Shown in pieces: positions 1 through 7,478 of a stretch of 40,201 nucleotides of DNA. Each line of letters starts with the position of its first letter. Position 1 is the stretch's first letter. The stretch comes from Propionibacteriales bacterium (GTDB lineage Bacteria; Actinomycetota; Actinomycetes; Propionibacteriales; Nocardioidaceae). The DNA lies in contig JAICMS010000008.1 in the NCBI GenBank assembly GCA_025929075.1, positions 1 to 40,201 on the forward strand, read 5' to 3'. The notes beneath the pieces were generated by a model, which was not told the origin of the DNA, ran no database searches, and worked only from the letters and a program-made list of their open reading frames with translations. Made by a program: the position numbers and the translations under genes.

Positions 1-965
1 GACAGTGGCGGCCGAACATCTACGGCGGCAGGGAAAACCTCGAGGCTGTCTCGTTCCTACAAGAGGTCAACGCGACCTGCTACCGCCGGGCCCCAGGCGT
101 TGTCACGGTCGCGGAGGAGTCGACGGCGTGGCCGGGGGTCACCCGGCCCACCCACGTCGGCGGCCTCGGCTTCGGCTTCAAGTGGAACATGGGCTGGATG
201 CACGACTCACTCGACTACATGGCGCACGACCCGATCCACCGGCAGTTCCACCACCATCAGATGACCTTCTCGATGATGTACGCCTACGCCGAGAACTACG
301 TGCTGCCGATCTCCCACGACGAGGTCGTGCACGGCAAGGGCTCACTGCTGCGCAAGATGCCCGGCGACCGCTGGCGCGAGCTCGCCAACGTCCGCGCCTA
401 CCTCGCCTACATGTGGGCGCACCCAGGCAAGCAACTGATCTTCATGGGCACCGAACTCGCCCAGGAGGCCGAATGGGCCGAGAGCGGCGAGCTGGACTGG
501 TGGCTGCTCGACCACATCGAGCACCGCGGTGTCCAGCAGCTGGTCGCCGACCTCAACCGGACGTACGTCGACGAGCCGGCCCTGTGGTCGCTCGACCAGG
601 ACCCCGACGGCTTCAGCTGGATCGACGCCAACGACGCGACCAACAACGTGTTCAGCTTCCTGCGCACCGGCACCGACGGCTCGCTGCTCGCCTGCATCGC
701 GAACTTCTCCGCCGTGCCACATTTCGGCTACCGCCTTGGCCTGCCGACGACCGGCAGCTGGCAGGAGGCGATCAACACCGACGCCGAGATCTACTACGGC
801 TCCGGTGTCGGCAACCTCGGCTCGGTTCGAGCCGAGGACATCTCCTGGCACGGTCGGCCCGCCTCAGCCGTGCTGCAACTCCCCCCACTCGGCACCCTCT
901 GGCTCCGCCGCGACCCCGACAGTGTCAACGATCCAGTTCACGGCATGGACCGCGATCAGCGCTGA
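1..965 (+). CDS. glgB: 1,4-alpha-glucan branching enzyme, C-terminal part (5' end outside window)
   Basis: Branching enzyme forms alpha-1,6 branch points in glycogen, in the cytoplasm. The reading frame is open from base 3 and ends at TGA 963-965, so about 320 C-terminal residues are present and the start lies upstream. Visible family motifs are [18 protein letters not shown] (carries the catalytic Glu), [29 protein letters not shown] (conserved His-Asp of GH13) and FMGTELAQ, followed by the C-terminal beta domain ending [20 protein letters not shown] short polar tail of about 15 residues ([16 protein letters not shown]) follows the usual family end. It converges on the thioredoxin/TPR gene. 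GlgB identity is very secure; the N-terminal CBM48 domains cannot be judged here. Confidence 0.96.
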   Translation, partial: QWRPNIYGGRENLEAVSFLQEVNATCYRRAPGVVTVAEESTAWPGVTRPTHVGGLGFGFKWNMGWMHDSLDYMAHDPIHRQFHHHQMTFSMMYAYAENYVLPISHDEVVHGKGSLLRKMPGDRWRELANVRAYLAYMWAHPGKQLIFMGTELAQEAEWAESGELDWWLLDHIEHRGVQQLVADLNRTYVDEPALWSLDQDPDGFSWIDANDATNNVFSFLRTGTDGSLLACIANFSAVPHFGYRLGLPTTGSWQEAINTDAEIYYGSGVGNLGSVRAEDISWHGRPASAVLQLPPLGTLWLRRDPDSVNDPVHGMDRDQR

Positions 966-1024
966 CCATCCCAGTGCAAGATCAGGTAGCCATCCTTGCC
1001 GTTGTCGAGGTCGCCATCGGAGTA

Positions 1025-1041
1025 GTAAGCCGACTGCTTAC
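1025..1041. terminator. Small hairpin between convergent glgB and thioredoxin/TPR gene
   Basis: GTAAGC (1025-1030) and GCTTAC (1036-1041) form a perfect 6-bp stem with a 5-nt loop in the 90-bp gap between two convergent genes. No T-run follows on either strand. Position suggests a bidirectional terminator, but the stem is short. Confidence 0.35.
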
Positions 1042-1055
1042 GCATCATCGGGTTG

Positions 1056-1979
1056 TCAGAACAGGGCGCTGGCCAACTGCTGGCGCGCTGTGAGCACCCG
1101 CGGGTCGGTGTCTCCGACGAGGGTGAAGAGCTCGATCAAGTGCGTCCGGGCCGCCTCCCGGTCGGCGTCGGCACTGCTGCGGACCAGGTCGATCAGCCTG
1201 GCAAAGGCGTCCTCGACGTGGCCGCCCAGGACGTCGAGGTCGGCAACGAGAGTCTGCGCTGGCACATCGTCTGGCCGGTCGGCAGCCGACTTCCGCGCGG
1301 CGGAGACATCGACTCCCCTCGTTCGCTGCAGGAGCTTCGCCTGCGCGAGCCCGATCTTCGCCTCGGCGTCGGCAGGCGCTGACTCCACTGCCTTGGCGTA
1401 GGCGGCGACCGCGGCGTCGACGTCACCCGACATCAGCGCCTGCTCAGCCTCGGGATAGCGGGAGGGCGGCTCGCCAGCCTGCGAGTCACCGCTCTCGGTC
1501 ACGGGGTGCCGCGGCTCGGCTACACCGGACACGCCGTTGGCCGCTGCGGCCTGCAGGATCTGGTCGAGCAAGGCACGCAGGTCAGCGTCCGGTAGCGGCT
1601 CGGCGAACAGCGGTGCCAACTGGCCGCGGAGGACCGCCACCACCAAAGGCACGCTTGGGATGCCGAGCGCGGTGACGAGCGGTTGCTGGGCGCGGGCGTC
1701 GAGGGTGGCGAGCAGGAAGCGGCCGCCGTACTCGTCGGACAGCCGTGCGAGCGAGTCGTTGATCCGGACGGACGGCTCGTCATCGGGGGACCAGATGCTG
1801 AGCAGTACGACGACCGACATCGAGAGGTTGACGACCTCGTGGCTGAGCTCGGCTTCGCTGGTGATCTCGACGACGTACGCGCCAGTGCCGGAGCCAGTGC
1901 CGGACTGGCCGGCCGCCGGCTGCTTCAGCGACGAGAGGTCGATTGCGCCCGGCCGGGAGAAATCAGCGGATGACGTCAC
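1056..1979 (-). CDS. Thioredoxin-domain/TPR protein (YbbN/CnoX-like co-chaperone)
   Basis: 307 aa cytoplasmic protein. Residues about 35-145 resemble a thioredoxin fold (VVVLLSIWSPDDEPSVRINDSLARLSDEYGG is the region of the active site), and residues about 170-305 are alanine-rich helices typical of TPR-like repeats. The usual CXXC redox motif is absent: the WCxxC position reads WSPDDEPS, so disulfide chemistry is unlikely and a holdase or scaffold role, as in YbbN/CnoX, fits better. The start is GTG at 1979: a TANNNT box ends 6 nt upstream and no Shine-Dalgarno is seen, which suggests a leaderless mRNA. In mycobacteria a thioredoxin-like gene also sits between fadA4 and glgB (from memory), supporting orthology. 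Function is inferred from the family. Confidence 0.85.
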   Translation of the reverse strand: MTSSADFSRPGAIDLSSLKQPAAGQSGTGSGTGAYVVEITSEAELSHEVVNLSMSVVVLLSIWSPDDEPSVRINDSLARLSDEYGGRFLLATLDARAQQPLVTALGIPSVPLVVAVLRGQLAPLFAEPLPDADLRALLDQILQAAAANGVSGVAEPRHPVTESGDSQAGEPPSRYPEAEQALMSGDVDAAVAAYAKAVESAPADAEAKIGLAQAKLLQRTRGVDVSAARKSAADRPDDVPAQTLVADLDVLGGHVEDAFARLIDLVRSSADADREAARTHLIELFTLVGDTDPRVLTARQQLASALF

Positions 1980-1985
1980 TGGCCA

Positions 1986-1991
1986 AGCCTA
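1986..1991 (-). promoter_or_regulatory. -10 box (TAGGCT) for a leaderless thioredoxin/TPR transcript
   Basis: On the minus strand TAGGCT is followed by 6 nt (TGGCCA) and then the GTG start at 1979. A TANNNT box 6-7 nt before the start codon is the signature of leaderless promoters in actinobacteria. Confidence 0.5.
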
Positions 1992-2026
1992 TTGACCACC
2001 GCGCCGCTAACAGGGCCGTGCTGCCA

Positions 2027-3550
2027 TCAGACCGTTGCCGTGACCGGCTCCTTCGACTCCGGCTCCGAGGCACCGTGGGCCAGGTGCCGGGGCAGGACGA
2101 ACATCATCGCGGCCACGAGCCCCACGACGAGGACGGCGGCAGGCAGCAGCAGCGACTCGCCCATCGCCTGGCTGAAGCCAGGCTTGAGGACGTCGGGGAG
2201 GTGACCGGACACGCCCGCGGTGCTCGGGGAGGAGTGTCCGCCGGCGGCCGGCAGCAGGGCGGCCAGCCGCGACGACATCAGGACAGCGATGCCGGCGCTG
2301 CCGAGCACCGCTCCGAACTGCCTGGTGGTGTTGTAGATGCCCGAGCCGGCACCTGCCTGGTGCAGCGGCAGGTTGCGGGTTGCGGTGCTTCCAAGCGGCG
2401 CCCACATGAAGCCATTGGCGACGCCGAGGAGGGCAGCCGGGAGCAGCACGTGCCAGATCGGGTCGTCGGGGGTCATCGCCCGCCACATCCAGACCAGGGA
2501 GGCGATGAAGCAGGCGATCCCGAAGCCGACCAGGAGCCGTGGAGGGCGGCGGTCGGCGAGCCGGCCGACGAAGGGCGCCAGGCCACCGGACAGCACAGCC
2601 ATCGGCACCAGCAGCAGCCCCGACCGGATCGGGCTCAGGTCGCGGACGTCCTGCGCCCACAGCATCAGCGGAATCGACATCGCGGTGATCGCGAAGCCGA
2701 TCGTGGTGATCGCGATGTTGGCCAGCGAGAAGTTGCGGTCCTTGAAGATCGCCAGCGGCACGAGCGGCTCGCCGCGGTTGAACGCCTGGTAGACGACAAA
2801 CACCACGAGCAGCCCCGCCCCGACGCCAATCAGCCCCCAGACGGAGATGATCCCGGTGATCGCGCCCCAGTTGTAGGCCTCCCCCTCTTGGATGCCGAAG
2901 ACCAGACAGAAGAGGCCGACCGCGCTCAGCGCCACGCCGGCCCAGTCGAAGCGGTGTCGGTGGGTCTCCAGCGTCGGCACCAGCCGCCACGCCACGGCCA
3001 GCCCGACCACGCCGATCGGCACGTTGATGAAGAAGATCCACTCCCAGCCGAGCGCGGCAACCAAGACGCCGCCGAGGATGGGGCCGACGAGAGCGGCGAC
3101 GCCGGCCGTCGCGCCCCAGAGGCTCATTGCCCGGCCACGCCGGTCCGCGGGGAAGATCCGGGTGATCACCGACATCGTCTGCGGGGTCATCATCGCGGCG
3201 CCGAGACCCTGGACTGCTCGGGCGGCGATCAGCATCTGAATGCTGGACGTGAAGCCGCACCAGGCGGACGAGGCGGTGAATACGGTGAGGCCGACCATGT
3301 AGAGGGTCTTCGGCCCGAAGCGGTCGCCGAGCCTGCCGGTGATCAACACAGGGACGGCGTAGGAGAGCAGATAAGCGCTGGTGACCCACACGACCTGTTC
3401 GACGTCGGCATGCAGGCCGTGCATGATGTCCGGCGTCGCCACCGACACGATCGTCGTGTCGATCATGATCATGAAGAAGCCGATAACCAGCGCCCACAAC
3501 GCCGGCCACGGCCGGTAGGAGGGCGCAGCGTCAGAAGCGTGCAGGCTCAC
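2027..3550 (-). CDS. MFS transporter, DHA2 (EmrB/QacA-type, 14-TM) family
   Basis: 507 aa inner-membrane proton antiporter, family role export of drugs or hydrophobic compounds; the substrate cannot be told. Motifs: DTTIVSVATPDI in TM1, GRLGDRFGPK (motif A) in loop 2-3, GPILGGVL (motif C, antiporter signature) in TM5, and about 14 hydrophobic segments. It starts at GTG 3550, 20 nt inside the 3' end of the upstream mutase gene icmA, so the two are probably translated from one mRNA. The overlap ties an exporter to acyl-CoA mutase expression, yet no common substrate is obvious. The last 20 residues are a charged cytoplasmic tail. Family call is secure, substrate unknown. Confidence 0.9.
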   Translation of the reverse strand: MSLHASDAAPSYRPWPALWALVIGFFMIMIDTTIVSVATPDIMHGLHADVEQVVWVTSAYLLSYAVPVLITGRLGDRFGPKTLYMVGLTVFTASSAWCGFTSSIQMLIAARAVQGLGAAMMTPQTMSVITRIFPADRRGRAMSLWGATAGVAALVGPILGGVLVAALGWEWIFFINVPIGVVGLAVAWRLVPTLETHRHRFDWAGVALSAVGLFCLVFGIQEGEAYNWGAITGIISVWGLIGVGAGLLVVFVVYQAFNRGEPLVPLAIFKDRNFSLANIAITTIGFAITAMSIPLMLWAQDVRDLSPIRSGLLLVPMAVLSGGLAPFVGRLADRRPPRLLVGFGIACFIASLVWMWRAMTPDDPIWHVLLPAALLGVANGFMWAPLGSTATRNLPLHQAGAGSGIYNTTRQFGAVLGSAGIAVLMSSRLAALLPAAGGHSSPSTAGVSGHLPDVLKPGFSQAMGESLLLPAAVLVVGLVAAMMFVLPRHLAHGASEPESKEPVTATV

Positions 3551-5219
3551 GGTAGACGCCCCACTCGCCTCGCAGCGCGTCGCAGATCTCCCCGAGCGTC
3601 GCCTCCGCCCGGGCCGCGGCGAGCATCGCCGGGATCATGTTCTCGTCGGTGCGCGACACCCGCACCATCTCTGCCAGCGCCTCGTCGACGACGGCCTGCT
3701 TGCGGTCGGCTCGCCGCCTGTCGAGCGCCGCCACCTGCTCGGTCTCCACCTCGTGCGACACCCGGAGGATCTCCAGCGGCTCTGTCACCGTCCCGGTGTG
3801 GCAGTTGACTCCGACGACCAGCTTGTCACCCTTCTCGACTGCCTGCTGGTACTGGAACGCCGCCTCGGCGATCTCGGACATGAACCAGCCGTCCTCGATC
3901 CCGCGAAGGATGCCGGACGTCATCGGCCCGATCGGGTGCTCGGACTCGCGCTCGCCCATGCCGCGGATCTTGGCAAAGATCGCCTCGGCCTCGGCTTCCA
4001 TCCGGTCGGTGAGCGCCTCGACGTACCAGGAGCCGCCAAGCGGGTCGGCCACGTTCGCTACCCCCGTCTCGTCCATCAGCACCTGCTGCGTCCGCATGGC
4101 GATCTCGGCTGCCTGCTCGGTCGGAAGCGCCAGCGTCTCGTCGAGGGCGTTGGTATGCAGGGAGTTGGTGCCTCCGAGTACCGCTGCAAGTGCCTCGACC
4201 GCCGTGCGCACGACGTTGTTGACCGGCTGCTGCGCCGTGAGCGAGACGCCGGCGGTCTGGGTGTGGAAGCGCAGCCACTGTGCGCGCTCGGTCTTGGCGC
4301 CGTAGACGTCGCGCATCCAGCGAGCCCAGATGCGGCGAGCAGCCCTGAACTTGGCAATCTCCTCGAAGAAGTCCAGATGCGCATCGAAGAAGAACGACAG
4401 CCCGGGTGCGAACGTCTCGATGTCGAGACCACGCGACAGCCCGAGCTCGACGTACCCGAAGCCGTCAGCAAGTGTGAACGCCAGCTCTTGCGCGGCCGTG
4501 GAACCGGCCTCCCGGATGTGGTAGCCAGACACGCTCAGCGGCTTGTAGGCAGGAATCGCGTGGGCGCAGAACTCCATCAGGTCGCCGATCAGACGCAGAT
4601 GCGGTTCCGGTGAGAACAGCCACTCCTTCTGGGCGATGTACTCCTTGAAGATGTCGGTCTGGAGCGTGCCGTTGAGCTTCCCGATGTCGGCGCCCTGTCG
4701 CTCGGCGGCGACCAGGTACATGCAGAAGATCGGCACCGCCGGACCGGAGATCGTCATCGAGGTCGTGACGTCCTGCAGCGGGATGCCGTCGAAGAGGGTG
4801 TCCATGTCAGCGGCGGAGTCGATAGCGACGCCGCAGTGCCCGACCTCACCGAGCGACCTGGCGTCATCGCTGTCCCGGCCCATCAGCGTGGGCATGTCGA
4901 ACGCCACCGACAGCCCCCCGCCGCCATGGCCGAGGATCATCTTGTAGCGCTCGTTGGTCTGCTGCGCGTTGCCGAACCCCGCGAACTGCCGGATCGTCCA
5001 GGTCCGGCCGCGGTAGCCGTTTGGGTAGAGGCCGCGGGTGAAGGGGTACTCCCCCGGCCAGCCGATCCGCTCGAAGTCGGGCCCCTCGGCCCCCCGCGGC
5101 GGCCCGTAGACCGGGTCCACCTCCATGCCGGAGAGAGTGGTGAAGTCGGCGTCACGCACCTTCGACTCGGCGTACCGCTGCTGCCATCGAGCCCTACCCT
5201 CGTCGACCTCGCAGCCCAT
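3531..5219 (-). CDS. icmA: Isobutyryl-CoA mutase large subunit (B12-dependent acyl-CoA mutase)
   Basis: 562 aa, the TIM-barrel subunit that binds acyl-CoA and, with a separate B12-binding subunit, interconverts isobutyryl-CoA and n-butyryl-CoA by a radical carbon-skeleton rearrangement. Key evidence is the substrate pocket: methylmalonyl-CoA mutase has Tyr in TIRQY and Arg about 118 residues later, whereas here TIRQF gives Phe79 and EYIAQKEW gives Gln197, the pair reported for IcmA (Phe80/Gln198). Length also fits IcmA; no B12 domain is fused. The ATG at 5219 is preceded by GGGAGG, 5 nt away; an upstream in-frame start would add 35 unrelated residues. The 3' end overlaps the MFS gene. The small subunit icmB is not in this window. 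2-hydroxyisobutyryl-CoA mutase is less likely, since Phe rather than Ile occupies the pocket. Confidence 0.88.
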   Translation of the reverse strand: MGCEVDEGRARWQQRYAESKVRDADFTTLSGMEVDPVYGPPRGAEGPDFERIGWPGEYPFTRGLYPNGYRGRTWTIRQFAGFGNAQQTNERYKMILGHGGGGLSVAFDMPTLMGRDSDDARSLGEVGHCGVAIDSAADMDTLFDGIPLQDVTTSMTISGPAVPIFCMYLVAAERQGADIGKLNGTLQTDIFKEYIAQKEWLFSPEPHLRLIGDLMEFCAHAIPAYKPLSVSGYHIREAGSTAAQELAFTLADGFGYVELGLSRGLDIETFAPGLSFFFDAHLDFFEEIAKFRAARRIWARWMRDVYGAKTERAQWLRFHTQTAGVSLTAQQPVNNVVRTAVEALAAVLGGTNSLHTNALDETLALPTEQAAEIAMRTQQVLMDETGVANVADPLGGSWYVEALTDRMEAEAEAIFAKIRGMGERESEHPIGPMTSGILRGIEDGWFMSEIAEAAFQYQQAVEKGDKLVVGVNCHTGTVTEPLEILRVSHEVETEQVAALDRRRADRKQAVVDEALAEMVRVSRTDENMIPAMLAAARAEATLGEICDALRGEWGVYREPARF

Positions 5220-5327
5220 CTGGCCCTCCCTGTCGTGCGTTCCGGACACATCGGTCAGCGTACGTCGTCCAACCTCCACCTCGGTCAGCCCCGGCCGCCC
5301 TTGGCCGGCGGGCCGGACCGACAAGAA

Positions 5328-5367
5328 GGCGCCGGGGGCGCGACCCTTCGGCCACGCCCCCGGCGCC
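5328..5367 (-). terminator. Strong GC hairpin terminator after the S53 protease gene
   Basis: A perfect 13-bp stem: GGCGCCGGGGGCG (5328-5340) with CGCCCCCGGCGCC (5355-5367), loop 14 nt. Read on the minus strand it begins 45 nt after the protease stop and is followed by TTCTTGT, a modest U-rich tail. It separates the protease from icmA. A second small hairpin (CCGGCC 5291-5296 / GGCCGG 5303-5308) lies between it and icmA. Confidence 0.75.
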
Positions 5368-5412
5368 CGGGTGGACTATCCGTCAGCAGCCATCAGGGCG
5401 AATCGCAGCACA

Positions 5413-7347
5413 TCACTGCAGGGCCGCCTTCTCGGCCTTGACGAACTTCGCGCCGTCCGGGGTGCCCCGGCCGGTCACGTTGTCGTAGCCGTAGGTGGTC
5501 TGCAGCGAGGTGTCGCGGTCGAGCGTGACCAGGTAGGTACCGCTCGGGTTGCTGATTCCCTCCGGCGTCCGCGGCCCGACCACGTCGCGGTAGACCGAGC
5601 TGTTCAGGCTGTACAGCGTCGGGTTCGCGAAGCCGATCGTGGTGGCGGAGTTGCCCTGGATGATCGCCTGCGTACCGGCGAACAGCGGGCAGGCCAGGCT
5701 GGTGCCACCCCACGTCGACTTCGTCAGCTGCCCGTCGACGGTTTGCAGGATCATCATCCCGGTGAACGGGTCGGCGTTCATCGCCACGTCAGGAACGACC
5801 CGGTTCGGGGTTCCGTCGTAGGCGCGTGCCAAAGACGGCGGCACGACGCCCCGCTGGTAGCCCGGTTCGTTGAAGAGGGTGCTCGTACCACCGCCGGCTC
5901 CGGCGTAGAACTCACCAGGAAGCGGGAGCTGGTAGCCCTTCTCCTTGCCGCTCTTCTTGATCTTGACGCGGTCGATCGTGCTGCCCCAGCCGGTCTCGAA
6001 CTGGTAGCCGCCGTCAGCGTTGACGGCGAGGCTGGTGCCGCCCACGCCGGTGACCAGCGGGTCGGAAGCCTCGTAGTCCGGCTCCGGAATCCCTCCGGTG
6101 TACTCCGAGGAGTCGCCACCGTCTCCGGACGAGAAGTACAGGCCGATGCCTTCGTTTGCCGCCTGGACGGCGATCGCGTGCGCCTGCTTGATCAGGTTCG
6201 CCGAGACGTCCTCACCGGCATAGCCGTAGGAGTTGCTGACGATGCTGACGCCGTAGGCCGGCGAGTTGGAGTTGTCGAAGTTGTTGACGACCCAGTTGAG
6301 GGCGTTGGTCAGGCCCGGCCCGCAGTTCTTCGCGCCGACGTACAGCACATCTGCGCCGCTAGCCATGCCGTGGACCGACTCGACGTCGATGCTCTCCTCC
6401 GTCGACCAGTCACCGCACTTGTCCTGCTTGGTGAAGGGGGTGAAGTCCTTCTCCGCGAACTGCCCCTTGGCGAAGGACGGCACGCCCGGGTAGGCGTTGG
6501 CGTCCTGCTCGATCGTCGGCGAAGCGTAGGCGTCGAGGATCGCGACCTTGGTGCCGGTGCCATCCTGGCCACGCCCCACCGTCTGCTTCAGGCCGTACGC
6601 CGACAGGAACTGGTCGGGGTGGTAGCCGCAGATGTACGTCGGGTAGGAGTCACGGCCCGCGTAGGCGGGCGGCAGGATCTGCTCGTGCTGGTCCCAGTAG
6701 TGCGAGCACTTCGACGCCGGCGGCGGCTGTGTGTTCGGCTGCGTCTGAGGCATCGGCCGGCTCACGTTGTTCGGGCGCTGCAACAACGACGACTGGTCGA
6801 GTCCGGTCACTGTCAGCACCAGAGACCGCAGGCTGTCGGGCAAGGAGATCGCCCGCTGCGGCGACAGCAGGCTGTGGCCGGAGTAGCTGTAGGTCCGCAT
6901 CGTGGTGCCGAACGCGGAGTTGACCTGGCTCACCGTCCCGCGGGCACTCACCCAACGGTGATTCGCCGGGACACCGACCACCGAGAAGCCGTGGTCGCGG
7001 AGGAAGGTCTCGACGGTTGCCACCGCCTTCGCCGTGGGTGCGAACCGCGAGTTGAACTCTCGTGACGAAAGGTAGTGGTGGAAGAGCGGACTGGACGGAG
7101 TGGCGACGGCCATCGCGCGCTGTTCGGCGACGCCCGCGTGCCGGTAGTTGAGGTTGATCCGGAAGGAGACACTGAGAGTCGAGCTCGGTGTCCCGACTGC
7201 TCGGGAGGGCGTGGCCCAGCCTGGATGGGTTCCCGGCAACAGATACCTGCCGCCGGTCGACGCCTGGCTGACCGCCACCCCCGTCAACGGGACCATCAGC
7301 GCACCGGCTCCCACCAGCGCGATCGTCCATCGGACGGGATGACGCAT
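5413..7347 (-). CDS. Secreted S53 (sedolisin/kumamolisin-type) serine-carboxyl peptidase
   Basis: 644 aa preproenzyme. An N-terminal signal (MRHPVRW then a hydrophobic stretch, cleavage likely after VSQAS) is followed by a pro-kumamolisin activation domain (about residues 40-190, with PLFHHYLSSREFNSRFAPT), a Pro/Gln-rich linker and the catalytic domain. The triad residues are visible: Glu317 and Asp321 in TEESIDVES, Ser550 in GGTSLACP, with the oxyanion Asp409 in SSGDGG. The C-terminal calcium site is present (YRDVV, then GYDNVTGRGTPDG). Members act outside the cell at acidic pH. Start chosen at ATG 7347, which has GCGGGGA 5-6 nt upstream; a GTG six codons earlier is possible. The gene is flanked by its own terminator and a 131-bp leader, so it is probably monocistronic. 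Confidence 0.93.
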   Translation of the reverse strand: MRHPVRWTIALVGAGALMVPLTGVAVSQASTGGRYLLPGTHPGWATPSRAVGTPSSTLSVSFRINLNYRHAGVAEQRAMAVATPSSPLFHHYLSSREFNSRFAPTAKAVATVETFLRDHGFSVVGVPANHRWVSARGTVSQVNSAFGTTMRTYSYSGHSLLSPQRAISLPDSLRSLVLTVTGLDQSSLLQRPNNVSRPMPQTQPNTQPPPASKCSHYWDQHEQILPPAYAGRDSYPTYICGYHPDQFLSAYGLKQTVGRGQDGTGTKVAILDAYASPTIEQDANAYPGVPSFAKGQFAEKDFTPFTKQDKCGDWSTEESIDVESVHGMASGADVLYVGAKNCGPGLTNALNWVVNNFDNSNSPAYGVSIVSNSYGYAGEDVSANLIKQAHAIAVQAANEGIGLYFSSGDGGDSSEYTGGIPEPDYEASDPLVTGVGGTSLAVNADGGYQFETGWGSTIDRVKIKKSGKEKGYQLPLPGEFYAGAGGGTSTLFNEPGYQRGVVPPSLARAYDGTPNRVVPDVAMNADPFTGMMILQTVDGQLTKSTWGGTSLACPLFAGTQAIIQGNSATTIGFANPTLYSLNSSVYRDVVGPRTPEGISNPSGTYLVTLDRDTSLQTTYGYDNVTGRGTPDGAKFVKAEKAALQ

Positions 7348-7374
7348 GAGAATCCCCGCTTTCACACAATGAGT

Positions 7375-7394
7375 CGGGCGCGGGTCCGCGCCCG
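7375..7394. promoter_or_regulatory. Perfect GC palindrome in the leader of the S53 protease gene
   Basis: CGGGCGCG (7375-7382) pairs with CGCGCCCG (7387-7394), 4-nt loop, 28 nt upstream of the protease start. It could be a leader hairpin or an operator. The rest of the 131-bp gap to the ABC permease stop has no gene. Confidence 0.35.
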
Positions 7395-7478
7395 TTCCGT
7401 CCTATCACCGGTCCGCCGACCCCGCCACCGCGGCTAACGCGTCGGCGACCTCCTCGCGACCCGCAGCCTCCGGCAAAG

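Noticed and set aside
1943-3808. Long plus-strand ORF of 621 codons opposite the MFS and icmA genes
   Set aside because: Antisense shadow typical of GC-rich DNA; composition is Arg/Gly/Asp/His-rich with no domain, while the minus strand encodes clear families.
3531-5219. Methylmalonyl-CoA mutase (mutA/mutB) as identity of the first mutase
   Set aside because: Pocket residues are Phe79 and Gln197 instead of Tyr and Arg, length is 562 aa, and no B12 domain or partner is present.
5220-5412. Cobalamin riboswitch upstream of icmA (also checked before ecm and the adenosyltransferase)
   Set aside because: No B12-box-like sequence was seen; the gap holds only simple hairpins, and the adenosyltransferase has essentially no leader.
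5125-7065. Long plus-strand ORF of 646 codons opposite the S53 protease
   Set aside because: Shadow ORF; the protease on the minus strand has a signal peptide and complete catalytic residues.
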